DNA from: Acidovorax sp. 107
Lineage (GTDB): Bacteria; Pseudomonadota; Gammaproteobacteria; Burkholderiales; Burkholderiaceae_C
NCBI RefSeq assembly: GCF_003058055.1
Contig: NZ_QBTZ01000001.1
Location: 4,792,001-4,856,000, forward strand
Reading direction: 5' to 3'
DNA: 64,000 nucleotides
Under the pieces are notes generated by a model. It did not search any database and had not been told where the DNA came from. It saw only the letters and a list, made by a program, of their open reading frames with translations. The position numbers and the translations under genes are program-made. Shown here one piece after another: positions 35,664-44,713 of the stretch (within the stretch, counting starts at the first letter, position 1; every line of letters starts with the position of its first letter).

Positions 35664-36437
35664 ATGCTGCCCCGGCAATGCCTTGCCCTCATCGTTGCGC
35701 TGGCCTGCGTGCCACTCGCCTGGGCGGGCGAGGAGAAGGAGAGCTCCAGCCAGCGTCCCGGGCTGTTCTTTGCCTGGCTGTCGCCCGACGATGGCCCGGT
35801 GTGGGCGCACTTTGAGAACCCCGCAAACTTGCAGCAACTGGTGCGGCACTGCCATACCAGTGCCCCAGTGTTTGCGCTGCAGGCAGGCACCCGCTACCAG
35901 TGCAAGGCGGAGCTGCCGCAGAAGTCTGCCGGCCAGGAAGAACCCTACGCTGCAGGCATGACCGTGCAAGGGCCCGTGCCGCAATCAGACACCCGGCAGT
36001 ACCGGCTCTTCGCCCTCACGCCGCCGCGCACGCCCCAGTGGCTGGTTGCAAAACCAGACGCCGAGCAGCTGGGCGCGCTGCAGTCGTTCGTGCAGTCGGA
36101 CGACCGCCGGTTTGGCGCGCTGCGCCGCCAGCTCCAATGGGGTGCGGCACGCACGGTTCAGCAGACCGAGGGCGCACGCACCACCGTGGTGGTGCCTGGC
36201 AGGGTGGTGCGCGACCCTGACGCTTTTTACGGAGCCCAGCGGCACCATGTTTTTGTGCGTGGCAGTAGCGGCTATGCCTACATGGGCGAGGTGCCCGGCA
36301 AGCCCGACAGCTACGTGGACATCGACGGCAACGATCTGCCGGGCCTTGTGGTGTCGGAGGGGTGTGACGGCTGGTGCGTTTCGCTCTGGGGCCTGACGGG
36401 CGGGCTGCGGCAGGTGGCGACGTTCGGCGGGCACTGA
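35664..36437 (+). CDS. Exported hypothetical protein
   Basis: 257 aa. A clear signal peptide (MLPRQCLALIVALACVPLAWA) precedes a mature part with four to six Cys (LVRHCHT, YQCKAEL, GCDGWC), which could form disulfides in the periplasm. There are short hydrophobic strands (TTVVVPGRVV, HHVFVRGSSGYAYMGEV) but no domain that I recognise. The start follows AGGAG at 35649-35653. Convergent with the SUMF1-type gene 29 nt away. Confidence 0.7.
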   Translation: MLPRQCLALIVALACVPLAWAGEEKESSSQRPGLFFAWLSPDDGPVWAHFENPANLQQLVRHCHTSAPVFALQAGTRYQCKAELPQKSAGQEEPYAAGMTVQGPVPQSDTRQYRLFALTPPRTPQWLVAKPDAEQLGALQSFVQSDDRRFGALRRQLQWGAARTVQQTEGARTTVVVPGRVVRDPDAFYGAQRHHVFVRGSSGYAYMGEVPGKPDSYVDIDGNDLPGLVVSEGCDGWCVSLWGLTGGLRQVATFGGH

Positions 36438-36466
36438 CGTACCGCTGGGCACTGCGGGCCTGCCCC

Positions 36467-37189
36467 TCAGCGCTGTTTCACCGGGTCGTACACGCAGCGA
36501 AAGCCGATGTACACCGCATAGAAGTCTGCAGGCTTCCAGGCCTCGACATCCGCGTGCATTTGCGACGCGGGATACCACCAGGACCCGCCCATCGTGCGCC
36601 GCTCTTCGCCACGCGCATCGGCCGCCCATTCCCACACATTGGCGCCCATGTCGTGCAGGCCGTTCACCCCGGCCGCTGTGGCATTGACGGGCGCGGCGCG
36701 GGCCCAGTGGTCGGGGTCGCTGGTGTTGGCGCCCTGCGGGCTCTGGCCCGTTGTCCAGGGGTAGGTGGTGCCACGCGCCCAGGGGGCGGGCGGTTGGCTG
36801 CGCAGCTCGGTAAAGCCGGCGGTGCGCCACTCGTCGGCGGTGGGCAGGCGGCCGCCTGCCCATTGGCAGTAGGCCTGGGCCTCGGCGTGGGTGAGGTGCA
36901 CGGCGGGCAACTGGTCGGTGTCGGGCGGTGAGCCGTCGGGGCGCTGCCAGGTCCAGCCGGCGCGGCGCTGCCAGCCGCCCATGTATTCAAAACCGCCGCC
37001 TTCGCGCTCGGCACGGGTGGCGGTGCCGGTGGCTCGCGCGTAGCGCGCAAACTGGGCGATGGTGACTTCGGTCTTGTCGATGCGCAGGCCGCGCAGGTCG
37101 TCCAGCACCACGGGTGCTGGGGTCTGGGCAGATGCGGCCAGGGACCAGATCGCCAGGGTGGCGATGGCTGCGTGGCGCGGTGTTGGCAT
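36467..37189 (-). CDS. Exported SUMF1/formylglycine-generating-enzyme-like protein
   Basis: 240 aa with signal peptide (MPTPRHAAIATLAIWSLAASAQ). The SUMF1 fold is shown by IDKTEVTIAQFARYARAT, VHLTHAEAQAYCQWAGGRLPT and DEW, MGANVWEWAADARGEE, and the end GFRCVYD. The paired active-site Cys of true formylglycine-generating enzymes, expected after the GGSW segment, are missing (TMGGSWWYPASQMHAD). It is therefore probably a binding or non-FGE member of the fold. No sulfatase gene is nearby. Confidence 0.82.
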   Translation of the reverse strand: MPTPRHAAIATLAIWSLAASAQTPAPVVLDDLRGLRIDKTEVTIAQFARYARATGTATRAEREGGGFEYMGGWQRRAGWTWQRPDGSPPDTDQLPAVHLTHAEAQAYCQWAGGRLPTADEWRTAGFTELRSQPPAPWARGTTYPWTTGQSPQGANTSDPDHWARAAPVNATAAGVNGLHDMGANVWEWAADARGEERRTMGGSWWYPASQMHADVEAWKPADFYAVYIGFRCVYDPVKQR

Positions 37190-37381
37190 GGTCCTGTGTT
37201 TCCCGTTTCAAGGCCAGGCAGCCATTGCCCGGCCAGTGTGGCGCAGAGTATCTGCCGCTACAAAAGCCTGTGGGCGGGCTGGGTTTGCCGTGGCTGAACG
37301 ACCCTGTGGGGGCGCCGGGTTGGGTGGTCGGCGCTGCGCCCGCCCAAGGGCTGTGTGCCTTTTCCAGCCGGTAGCAGGCAT

Positions 37382-37417
37382 AAAAAACCCCGCACTCCCC
37401 AGAAAAGGAGTGCGGGG
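37382..37417 (-). terminator. Rho-independent terminator of the first porin gene
   Basis: An 11-bp stem (37388-37398 with 37407-37417) followed on the minus strand by six T (37382-37387 read as A on plus). Confidence 0.85.
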
Positions 37418-37473
37418 TAATTGGCTGTGTGTCTGCCCTCCCACCAGTCAGGGCAGCAGCGTGTGGGGCGCTA

Positions 37474-38442
37474 TCAGAAGTTGTGGCGCACGCCCACGGC
37501 GAAGGAGCTGAAGTCGTTACCCGGAGCCGACACGCCGTAGGTGGCTGCCTGGCTGTTGTTGATGCGGGTGTAGTACGTGTAGATCTTGGTGCGCTTGCTC
37601 AGGTTGTAGTTGTAGCCCAGCGTGTATTGGGTAGCGGCGCTATCGGCCACGTTGGAGTACTTGCCGGCACGGCCCACGTTCACGTGGAACTCGGACACGC
37701 CCATGATGTAGGCGGCCGACAGGCGCAGGTTGGTGCGGTTGCCGCCGTTGGCGATGAATACGTTCTTGTCGCGTTGCACGTAGGCGCCCATCACGAAGGG
37801 GCCTGTGGAGTACGAAGCGCGCACGGCGAACTGGTTCTGGTCGCCCAGCTTGGAGTAACCAGCGCCCAGGCCCAGCTTGCCGATTTCGTAGTTGGCAGCC
37901 AGGTCCATGCTGTTCTTGCCGCCAGTGCCGCTGGGCTGCTCGTGCTGGGCCCAGCCGGCTTCGAACGTTGCGCCGCCCAGGCTGGGGGTGCGGTAAGCGA
38001 TCTTGTTCACGTCACGGGCGGGGTAGGCGTACAGAGCGTCAGCCGACGAGCCGGTGTCGTGGTTGTGGTTGCTGATGAAGTCGGCCGTTGCGTAGTACGA
38101 CTCGGACGTGAAGTTGCCCAGACGCACCATGCCGAAGCCGCCGGACAGGTTCACTTCGCTTTGGCGGGCAAAAATGCCGCGCGAGTCGGAAGCGCCGGAG
38201 CTGGAGTCAAAGCCGCTTTCCAGCTGGAAACCCGCCATCAGGCCGCCGCCCAGGTCTTCCTGGCCCTTGAAGCCGAAGCGCGAGGAGTTGTTGAACAGGC
38301 CGGTCTTGGAGACATCGCCATCTTTTTGGTGTTCGAAGCTGGTGTTGACCCGGCCGTACAGGGTGACGCTGCTCTGTGCAAAGGCTGCAGACGTTCCCAC
38401 CAGGGCCAGCGCGGCGAGGGCGCAGCGGTTCAATGTTTTCAT
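37474..38442 (-). CDS. Outer-membrane porin, Omp32-like (Gram-negative porin family)
   Basis: 322 aa. The signal peptide ends at AFAQ and the mature protein begins SSVTLYGRVNTSFEHQ, the standard beta-proteobacterial porin start. Alternating beta strands follow, with NNSSRFGFKGQEDLGGGLMAGFQLESGF, and the terminal Phe (VGVRHNF) is needed for BAM assembly. The start is set by AAGGAA. Trimeric general porin, often anion-selective in Acidovorax. It has its own terminator and a long upstream region. Confidence 0.93.
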   Translation of the reverse strand: MKTLNRCALAALALVGTSAAFAQSSVTLYGRVNTSFEHQKDGDVSKTGLFNNSSRFGFKGQEDLGGGLMAGFQLESGFDSSSGASDSRGIFARQSEVNLSGGFGMVRLGNFTSESYYATADFISNHNHDTGSSADALYAYPARDVNKIAYRTPSLGGATFEAGWAQHEQPSGTGGKNSMDLAANYEIGKLGLGAGYSKLGDQNQFAVRASYSTGPFVMGAYVQRDKNVFIANGGNRTNLRLSAAYIMGVSEFHVNVGRAGKYSNVADSAATQYTLGYNYNLSKRTKIYTYYTRINNSQAATYGVSAPGNDFSSFAVGVRHNF

Positions 38443-38879
38443 TCGCGAGTTCCTTAAATCAAATTTTGTTTGATGACAAATAATCACCGGCCAAAAACGC
38501 ACAGGGGTGATGCCTTTGGGCCGCCGCTACAAGCAAGTTTGATGCCTGTGGTGATGTGATCGTTGCACTTTGCAACGGAGGGGGATGCTACTGGCCGCCG
38601 TGATTGGCCGCCAGCGGGGTAAACACCTTTTTGTCATCCAAATGTCGTTGCGGCGCAACATGGTTCTGGTAAGGCACGCCAGAACCGACCGAGGGCGTAG
38701 CCCAGCGCCCCAGCCAAGGTCGCGAATGCGGTGCAAGCCCCCTGCGGGCTTCCATCGGCGTGCCGCAGCGCCCAGGCTGCTGCCGGCGGGCAGGCGCTGC
38801 TAGGACTGCGAGCGCTGCAGGGCGGCTGGTTGGGTTTGTGGAGTGGGCGACGACCCCTTGAGGGATCGTCAACGGGCCC
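38443..38879. other. 437-nt intergenic region between porin and TonB receptor genes
   Basis: No supportable gene. It holds the promoter of the porin (minus strand), a perfect palindrome GTTGCA-CTT-TGCAAC (38562-38576) that may be an operator or 5' UTR hairpin, AAGCCC/GGGCTT near 38738-38754, and GACGACCCC/GGGATCGTC (38848-38869), a hairpin just past the end of the receptor operon without a T run. Confidence 0.5.
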
Positions 38880-41081
38880 CTAGAACCGGTACGTCGAGGT
38901 CAGCGTGTAGGTGCGCGCCTGTCCGTAGAAGCAGTCCCCGCGTGCCAGGCATTGGGTGATGTGCACCTTGTCGGTCAGGTTCACCACGTTGAAGGCCACG
39001 CGCCAGTCGCCCGCGTCGTACGCCACCATGGCATCGGCCAGGGTGGCCGCCGGGGTGGTGATGGCGCTGGTGCCGCTCCACTGCGAGCCGGTGTAGCGCA
39101 CGCCCGCGCCCACCACCCAGCCGCCACGGCCCTGGGCTGCAAAGCGGTGGCTCAGCCAGGCCGATGCGGTGTGCCGGGGCACGCTGGCCACGGGCTGGCC
39201 CTGGTCGCCTGCGTTGCTGCGGCTGATTTTTGCGTCGGTGAAGGCGTAGCCCACCGTGAAGTCCCACTGGCGCGCCAGGCTGGCCTGCACTTCGGCCTCG
39301 AAGCCGTTGACCTTTACCTCGCCGATCTGCAGGCTGTTGAGCGGGTTGCTGGGGTCGGTGGTCTTGCGGTTCTTCTCGCGCAGGGTGTACACGGCGGCAA
39401 ACGCACTGATGCCCTGGCCCGGGGGCTGCCACTTCACACCCGCCTCCCATTGCTCGCCGCGCTGTGGTTTGTAGGCAGTGCCGTACGCATCGACCCCACC
39501 CAGGGGCTGGAAGGATTCGGAATAGCCCGCATACGGAGCCCAGCCGCCGTCCATCTGGTAGGTGACGCCCGCGCGTTTGGTCCAGGCCTTGTCGTCCACG
39601 GCAGCGGCGGGGCGGCCTTCGGTGTCGGTCTGGGCGCTGTCATGGCGCAGGCCCAGCGTGGCCGTCCAGCGGCCCCATTGGATCTGGTCTTGCGCGTAGA
39701 AACCCAGCTGCTTTTGCACCACGCTGGGCTGGCGCACCAGCTGTGCCGCCGTGGGCGGCGTGAAGTTGCCGTACACCGGGTTGTACACATCGATGGACGA
39801 CGCCACCGCGCGCCAGGCCTGCTGGCCGGTGTGGTTGCGCTGGACGTCCAGGCCGGCCAGCAGCGTATGCGCGGTGCTGCCCGCCTGCAGCTTGCCTTCG
39901 AGCTGCGTATCGACGAGCAGCATGCGCCCGGTGTTGAGGTTCCACACCGCGTCGCGCACCAGCGTGCGGTTGTCGCTGTTGAACACGGGGCGCGCAGGGC
40001 GGCCCGTGGCGGCGTTGGCCGTGAAGCTGGTGTAGATGGTGCGGTAGTCCACCTCGCTCACGGTGCGGCGCAGGTTCTGGCGCACCGTCCAGTCGCTGTT
40101 CAAACGGTGACTGAACAAGTAGCCCCACGAGTTGTTGTTGGTGTCATACGCATCCCAGCCCGGCTCGCTGATGAAGGTGTTGCGCGGAATCTGGCCGTAC
40201 TGGCTGGGCAGTTGCGTGCCTTGCCACGGGAAGAAGCCGATGAGCGAGCCGCTTTGGTCCTTCTGGTGCAGCGCCTGCAGCGTGAGCGACGTGTCGGCAT
40301 TGGGCTTCCAGGTGAGCGATGGGGCAAACACCACGCGGTTGTCGTCCACATGGTCCACCTGCGTGCCGCTGTCGCGGCCCACGGCCACCAGGCGATAGAG
40401 CCACTGGCCGTCCTGGTCAAGCGCGCCTGTCAGGTCGGCCGCAATTTGTTTGCGCGCGTTGTTCCCCAGCTGCACCTGTACCTCGCGCAGGGTGTCGGTC
40501 TGCGGGCGTTTGCTGGTGAGGTTGAGCACGCCGCCCACGCTGCCCTGGCCGTACAGCACGGACGTGGGGCCGCGCAGAAACTCCACGCGCTCCAGCGTGT
40601 ACGGGTCTGGCCGGCTGGTGTTGTAGGTACCGTAGGTGCGCAGCAGGCCGTCCTGGTATTGCGACACGGTGCCGCCGCGCGAGGCAAAGCTGTCCACGCG
40701 GCTGTCAAAGTAGTTGGACACCGCGCCCGCGGTGTACGCCGTCACCTGCCGCAGCGTTTGCACGCCCTGGGCGTCCATCTGGTCGCGCGTGATCACGCTG
40801 ATGGCCTGGGGGGTTTCGATGAGCGGCGTGTCGGTCTTGGTGGCCGACAGTGCGCGTTGGGCCACGAAGCCGGTGACCGGGGCGGTCGGGTTTTCCTGCC
40901 CGCTGCCCCCGCTCACGGTGACCGGGGCGAGGGTCTTTTCTGCGGAAGGTGCAACGGCTGCGGTCGCCGCGGGGGCCGGGGTGCCTGCAGGCGCGGCCTG
41001 CTGCGCGTGAGCGCCGCCGCACAGGGCGAGCAAGGCCGCGTGGGCGATAGCGGTGCGGCAGGCAGTGATGCCGGGTGTCAT
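38880..41081 (-). CDS. TonB-dependent siderophore receptor 1
   Basis: 733 aa. Signal peptide, then a TonB-box-like LAPVTVSG, the plug domain (LIETPQAISVITRDQMDAQG, LERVEFLRGPTSVLYGQGSVGGVLNLTSKRP), and a 22-strand barrel ending in TSTYRF. It resembles the FhuA/FpvA-type siderophore receptors; the ligand is unknown. GGAGAA precedes the ATG. It starts 103 nt after receptor 2, without a Fur-like site between, so co-transcription is likely. Confidence 0.93.
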   Translation of the reverse strand: MTPGITACRTAIAHAALLALCGGAHAQQAAPAGTPAPAATAAVAPSAEKTLAPVTVSGGSGQENPTAPVTGFVAQRALSATKTDTPLIETPQAISVITRDQMDAQGVQTLRQVTAYTAGAVSNYFDSRVDSFASRGGTVSQYQDGLLRTYGTYNTSRPDPYTLERVEFLRGPTSVLYGQGSVGGVLNLTSKRPQTDTLREVQVQLGNNARKQIAADLTGALDQDGQWLYRLVAVGRDSGTQVDHVDDNRVVFAPSLTWKPNADTSLTLQALHQKDQSGSLIGFFPWQGTQLPSQYGQIPRNTFISEPGWDAYDTNNNSWGYLFSHRLNSDWTVRQNLRRTVSEVDYRTIYTSFTANAATGRPARPVFNSDNRTLVRDAVWNLNTGRMLLVDTQLEGKLQAGSTAHTLLAGLDVQRNHTGQQAWRAVASSIDVYNPVYGNFTPPTAAQLVRQPSVVQKQLGFYAQDQIQWGRWTATLGLRHDSAQTDTEGRPAAAVDDKAWTKRAGVTYQMDGGWAPYAGYSESFQPLGGVDAYGTAYKPQRGEQWEAGVKWQPPGQGISAFAAVYTLREKNRKTTDPSNPLNSLQIGEVKVNGFEAEVQASLARQWDFTVGYAFTDAKISRSNAGDQGQPVASVPRHTASAWLSHRFAAQGRGGWVVGAGVRYTGSQWSGTSAITTPAATLADAMVAYDAGDWRVAFNVVNLTDKVHITQCLARGDCFYGQARTYTLTSTYRF

Positions 41082-41184
41082 GGTGCTGTTCTCCGATGGT
41101 TCAAGAAATGGGCAGGGCGAGGACGCCGGGCGCGGGGTGGTTCAGTGCCCGGGGCCCGGCCTGGTGGCGGATGGCGGGCGGCGG

Positions 41185-43314
41185 TCAGAACGTGTAGTCC
41201 AGCGATACCTGCACCGTGCGTGGCTGACCGGGCACCACCGCGCCGAAGCCGGCAGCGGTGGTGGTGGCGTCCAGGTAGTAGCGGCGGTTGCCGGCGTTCT
41301 TCAGGTTGGCCTGCAAGCGCATGCCGCCCGCGAACTGATAGCCCATGGCCAGGTCGACGACCGTGTAGCCCGGCAGGCGCCATTGGTTGTCGTTGGCGGT
41401 GAACTTGTCGCCCTGGTGCACCAGGCCGCCGCCGATCCACAGGCCGGGCAGCTGGGGCAGGCGGTACTGCGTCCACAGCGATGCGGTGCGGCGCGTGGCC
41501 AGCGCGACGCGGTTGCCCACGTTCGCGCCGGCGGCGGTGTCGGCGAGCACCTTGGGGTCGTGGAAGCTGGCCTGCGCCGTCACCGTCCAGCGGGGGGTGA
41601 TACGGCCCTGCAGCTCCAGCTCCACGCCCTTGATGCGCTGGCGCGCGGTCAGCACCGAGTAGCCCGCGTGCTGCGGGTCGGTGGCGGGCGCGTTGGTCAG
41701 CTCCAGGTCGAAGGCGGACACAGTGGTCATCAGGCGTTTGTCCAGCCATTCCTGCTTCCAGCCCACTTCAAACTGCTTGCCCTCGGACGGCGGCGCGGCG
41801 CGGTCGCCCCACAGCAGCGTGCCGGTGTTGGCCTGGAACGAGCGCGCGTGGCTGGCGTACAGCATGCTGCCGGGGCGCGGCTCCCAGCTGAGTGCGGCGC
41901 TGGGCTGGGTCTTGCTCAGGTCGGTGACGGGCGTGGTGTAGGCGTCCTTAAAGCGGTCATGCCGCAGGCCCAGCAACAGGCCGAAGTCGCCCAGCACCAG
42001 GCGGTCCTGCACGTACACACCCGTGTTGCGCGTGTCCGAGGACAGCCGGGCCACGCCGGTGGAGGCGGCGGGCGGCACCAGGCCGGTGACCGGGTTGTAG
42101 AGGTCGACCGCACCCAAGTTGCCGGTGGCGCGCGCACCGTAGACCCCTTGGATGGTGCGCCAGTCCAGGCCGGCCAGCAGGGTGTGCCGCACCGGGCCGG
42201 TCTGTACCTGCGCGCGCAGTTCGGCCAGCGCGGTGTCGGAGGTGTATTCCTGCCCGGGCGCGAGCCAGTAGCCGCGCGCCACGCGGCCGTTGGTGACGGG
42301 GCCGATGGGGGAGGGCAGGTTCACGTTGCGGTCGGTCTCGTTGCGCGACAGGTGCACGCGGCCCTGCAGCGCGTCGGTGAAGCGGTGCTGCAGCTCGGTG
42401 GAGTAAAAGCGCATGCGGCCGTCGGTGGTCAGCCATGGCTCACCGTAGAAGGTGCCCACGGGCAGCGCGTCGGCGCTGCGCGGGTTCTTGGGGTCGGGCA
42501 CGGCCAGGCCCACGGTGGAGGTGCCTTCGATGCCCTGGTACTCGGCCTGCGCGCGCCAGAGGGTGTCGGGCGTGACCTGCCATTCCAGGCTGCCCGCGAT
42601 GCCCTGCTTGCGCGGGGTGTTGCCGTCCACAAAGCTGCCGCCCCGGCTGGCACTGCCGTCGAGCCGGTAGCGCAGCGTGCCGTCGGCGTTGAGCGGGCCG
42701 GTCAGGTCGAACTCAGCATGGCGCCAACCGTCGCTGCCCGCGCCGACCTTCACGTTGCGCAGCGCCTCGGCCTGGGGCCGCTTGCTCACGTAGTTGACCA
42801 GGCCGCCCGGCGCCACCTGGCCGAACTCCAGCGCGGCAGGGCCCTTGATGACCTCGACACGTTCGATGTTGAACAGCGGTGGGTCCAGCAGGTGGACGAA
42901 CTTGGCGCCGTCGCGCAGAAAGTTGAAGGTGTTGTTGGCCCACAGCCCGCGGATGGCGAACTGCGAGTACGAGCCGTAGTACTCGCTGCGCGACGAGACG
43001 CCGGAGGCGTTGCGCAGCACGTCGCGCTCGGTGGTCGCCATCTGCTGCTCCAGCAGCGCGCCGTCGATCACGCTCACGGCGCGGGGTGTCTCCAGCACCG
43101 ACAGGCCCAGGCGCGAACTGCTCTGGGCGCGCCGCGCGGGGGTGGCCGCTGCGCCTGCGGTGGAGTCCACCACATCGACCTGGCGCAAGGAAGGTGCGGA
43201 GGGGGACGCGTCGGCGGCAACCGGCGCCTCACTGGTTTGTGCCAGGGCCGAGCCCCAGGCGGTGAACAGCACGGCCTGGGCCACGGCGGTGCGCAGGAAG
43301 TTGGGGTGGATCAT
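41185..43314 (-). CDS. TonB-dependent siderophore receptor 2
   Basis: 709 aa. Signal peptide (ending ALAQ), LRQVDVVD as a possible TonB box, plug with LETPRAVSVIDGALLEQ and IERVEVIKGPAALEFGQVAPGGLVNYVSKRP, barrel, and the terminal VSLDYTF. It differs from receptor 1 over most of the barrel, so the two probably take different ferric siderophores. No good ribosome binding site is visible, and a dispersed repeat copy ends only 4 nt before the start codon, so its translation signal may lie in repeat DNA. Confidence 0.92.
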   Translation of the reverse strand: MIHPNFLRTAVAQAVLFTAWGSALAQTSEAPVAADASPSAPSLRQVDVVDSTAGAAATPARRAQSSSRLGLSVLETPRAVSVIDGALLEQQMATTERDVLRNASGVSSRSEYYGSYSQFAIRGLWANNTFNFLRDGAKFVHLLDPPLFNIERVEVIKGPAALEFGQVAPGGLVNYVSKRPQAEALRNVKVGAGSDGWRHAEFDLTGPLNADGTLRYRLDGSASRGGSFVDGNTPRKQGIAGSLEWQVTPDTLWRAQAEYQGIEGTSTVGLAVPDPKNPRSADALPVGTFYGEPWLTTDGRMRFYSTELQHRFTDALQGRVHLSRNETDRNVNLPSPIGPVTNGRVARGYWLAPGQEYTSDTALAELRAQVQTGPVRHTLLAGLDWRTIQGVYGARATGNLGAVDLYNPVTGLVPPAASTGVARLSSDTRNTGVYVQDRLVLGDFGLLLGLRHDRFKDAYTTPVTDLSKTQPSAALSWEPRPGSMLYASHARSFQANTGTLLWGDRAAPPSEGKQFEVGWKQEWLDKRLMTTVSAFDLELTNAPATDPQHAGYSVLTARQRIKGVELELQGRITPRWTVTAQASFHDPKVLADTAAGANVGNRVALATRRTASLWTQYRLPQLPGLWIGGGLVHQGDKFTANDNQWRLPGYTVVDLAMGYQFAGGMRLQANLKNAGNRRYYLDATTTAAGFGAVVPGQPRTVQVSLDYTF

Positions 43315-43317
43315 GAT

Positions 43318-43380
43318 GCTATGTATTTGGTAGCTATGGAGGTATATGAATCAGGCGCTAGAAGGCGATTTGCTTTGAAA
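43318..43380 (+). repeat. Dispersed ~60-bp repeat, copy E
   Basis: GCTATGTATTTGGTAGCTAT, variable part, AGGCGCTAGAAGGCGATTT. It abuts the start codon of receptor 2 (on the minus strand). The rest of the gap 43381-43623 contains another GCTAGCGC-containing stretch near 43410-43430 and nothing else I can name. Confidence 0.6.
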
Positions 43381-43623
43381 TCAAGCCGCGGGGGGCTGTT
43401 GCCTAGCGCCTTTGTGCTAGCGCTTGCGGGCTGGCGCTCGCACGGCATGCCCTGGTTTCGCTTCGACCCTTTGGCAGGGGGCCGCACGACTACACAGCGC
43501 CAGCGCGCCTTCGGCACGACCGAGCGGAGCGGCCCTGCGTTCGCGCCACGCCGCGCCAGCGCGGGCAAAGCCCTGGGCAGGTGCTGTGCGCCGCGCCGGG
43601 GTGGGGCGAGGGTGGGCCTGGCC

Positions 43624-44364
43624 TCAATGGCCTTTGGGGGGCTCGGGCAGGGCGGGCGACGCCATGCCGTCGGCCTGCACAAACGTCAGCGTGGTCACGT
43701 AGCTGGCTTCGCCGTACTTCTCGCCTTGGGCCGTGGCGCCTTCGGTCTTGTCGCTGTGCTTCACTTCGGCCACGTACTGGCCCTTCCACGGGGTGACAAA
43801 GCGCACGGTGCCGTCTTCACCGGTCTCGGCCTCGCGCGTCCAGCCCGAGGGCGCCGCCAGCTGCACTTTGGCCTTGGGCAACGGTGCGCCCTTGTAGATC
43901 GCTTTCAGCTCGCCGGGCTTACCGGTGGGCACCAGGTCCAGCGGGGCAGTGGGCGCCACGGCGTGCGTCAGGCCAGCCACCCAGCGGGCCGAGGGCTGCC
44001 AGAACATCGCAGGCAGGCTGCGTTTGCTGCGGTCGATCAGCGGGTAGGCGGCCACTGCCAGCAAGGTGTCGGAGGCACCGGTGGTGGCGTACACAAAGGC
44101 GTCCTTGCCCAGTTGGCCCTCCACACGCTGGGCAGTGGCGCCCGGGCGTTGCTGCTCCAGTAGGGGCACGCCCTTGAACTGGTCGAGCCGACCGGGCGAG
44201 GTTTCGCGCAGGTTTTCGTTGAACTCGCCAAAGTGCAGGCGCGCCTGGCCCCCGGCGTTTTCAAGCCAGACCTGGTGGGCGTGGGCGCTGTTCGCCGCAG
44301 TGAGGGCGGCGCAGGCCAGCAGTGCGGCCAACAGCGGGGCCTGGCGCGTGGGTTGGGAGGACAT
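43624..44364 (-). CDS. Exported DUF4198 family protein
   Basis: 246 aa. Signal peptide (ending SAHA), then HQVWLENAGGQARLHFGEFNEN, the metal-transport-associated DUF4198/NikM-like start with His at the mature N-terminus. The C-terminal half (LKAIYKGAPLPKAKVQL, TGEDGTVRFVTPWKGQYVAEVKHSD) is a beta-sandwich like that of carboxypeptidase regulatory repeats. AAGGAAA lies before the ATG. It sits between two receptor genes, so a role in periplasmic metal handling is likely but unproven. Confidence 0.85.
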   Translation of the reverse strand: MSSQPTRQAPLLAALLACAALTAANSAHAHQVWLENAGGQARLHFGEFNENLRETSPGRLDQFKGVPLLEQQRPGATAQRVEGQLGKDAFVYATTGASDTLLAVAAYPLIDRSKRSLPAMFWQPSARWVAGLTHAVAPTAPLDLVPTGKPGELKAIYKGAPLPKAKVQLAAPSGWTREAETGEDGTVRFVTPWKGQYVAEVKHSDKTEGATAQGEKYGEASYVTTLTFVQADGMASPALPEPPKGH

Positions 44365-44713
44365 GGACGATTTCCTTTCAGTGGTTAACAACATCAAAAA
44401 ACAAGGGGTGCGCTGCGCCACGCCCCGTGCTGCGCAGGGGGCGGGTGCTCATTGATTGATAGCTGCCAACGCTGAATGGATCAGCGCCCGGTGGCTTTAC
44501 GGCCTGTGCCGTGCTGCGCCAGGCGTGGGGTACGCGCTGGGACAGGCCGGATCAGGCCAGGGGCGGCGCGGTGGGCGCGGCCCGTGCGGTCATGCTGCGT
44601 CAGGGGGCTTTTGCACGATCACCACGGCCGTGGCTGCGCTCGGGCTGCCACTGCAACCCATCGCTTGTGCAGCGCACACTTTCCGCTCGATTCGTGCGAA
44701 GGCGCTTCAGGCC
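44365..44713. other. 349-nt gap with dispersed repeat copy F
   Basis: Contains a degenerate repeat copy at 44451-44500 (GATAGCTGCCAACGCT, then AGCGCCCGGTGGC). The rest is GC-rich and holds no gene I can support; frames open here on the plus strand continue as antisense frames across receptor 3. It should also hold the promoter of the DUF4198 gene. Confidence 0.5.

Noticed and set aside
38527..38872. Short open frames between the porin and receptor 1
   Set aside because: Several overlapping frames on both strands, none with a good ribosome binding site, signal peptide or host-like third-base use.
38952..41402. 816-aa open frame on the plus strand
   Set aside because: Antisense of receptor 1; no recognisable domain.
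41053..44163. 1036-aa open frame on the plus strand
   Set aside because: It runs antisense across receptor 2 and parts of its neighbours. The composition (Gly, Ala, His, Arg, Gln) is that of an antisense frame in GC-rich DNA and no domain is visible.
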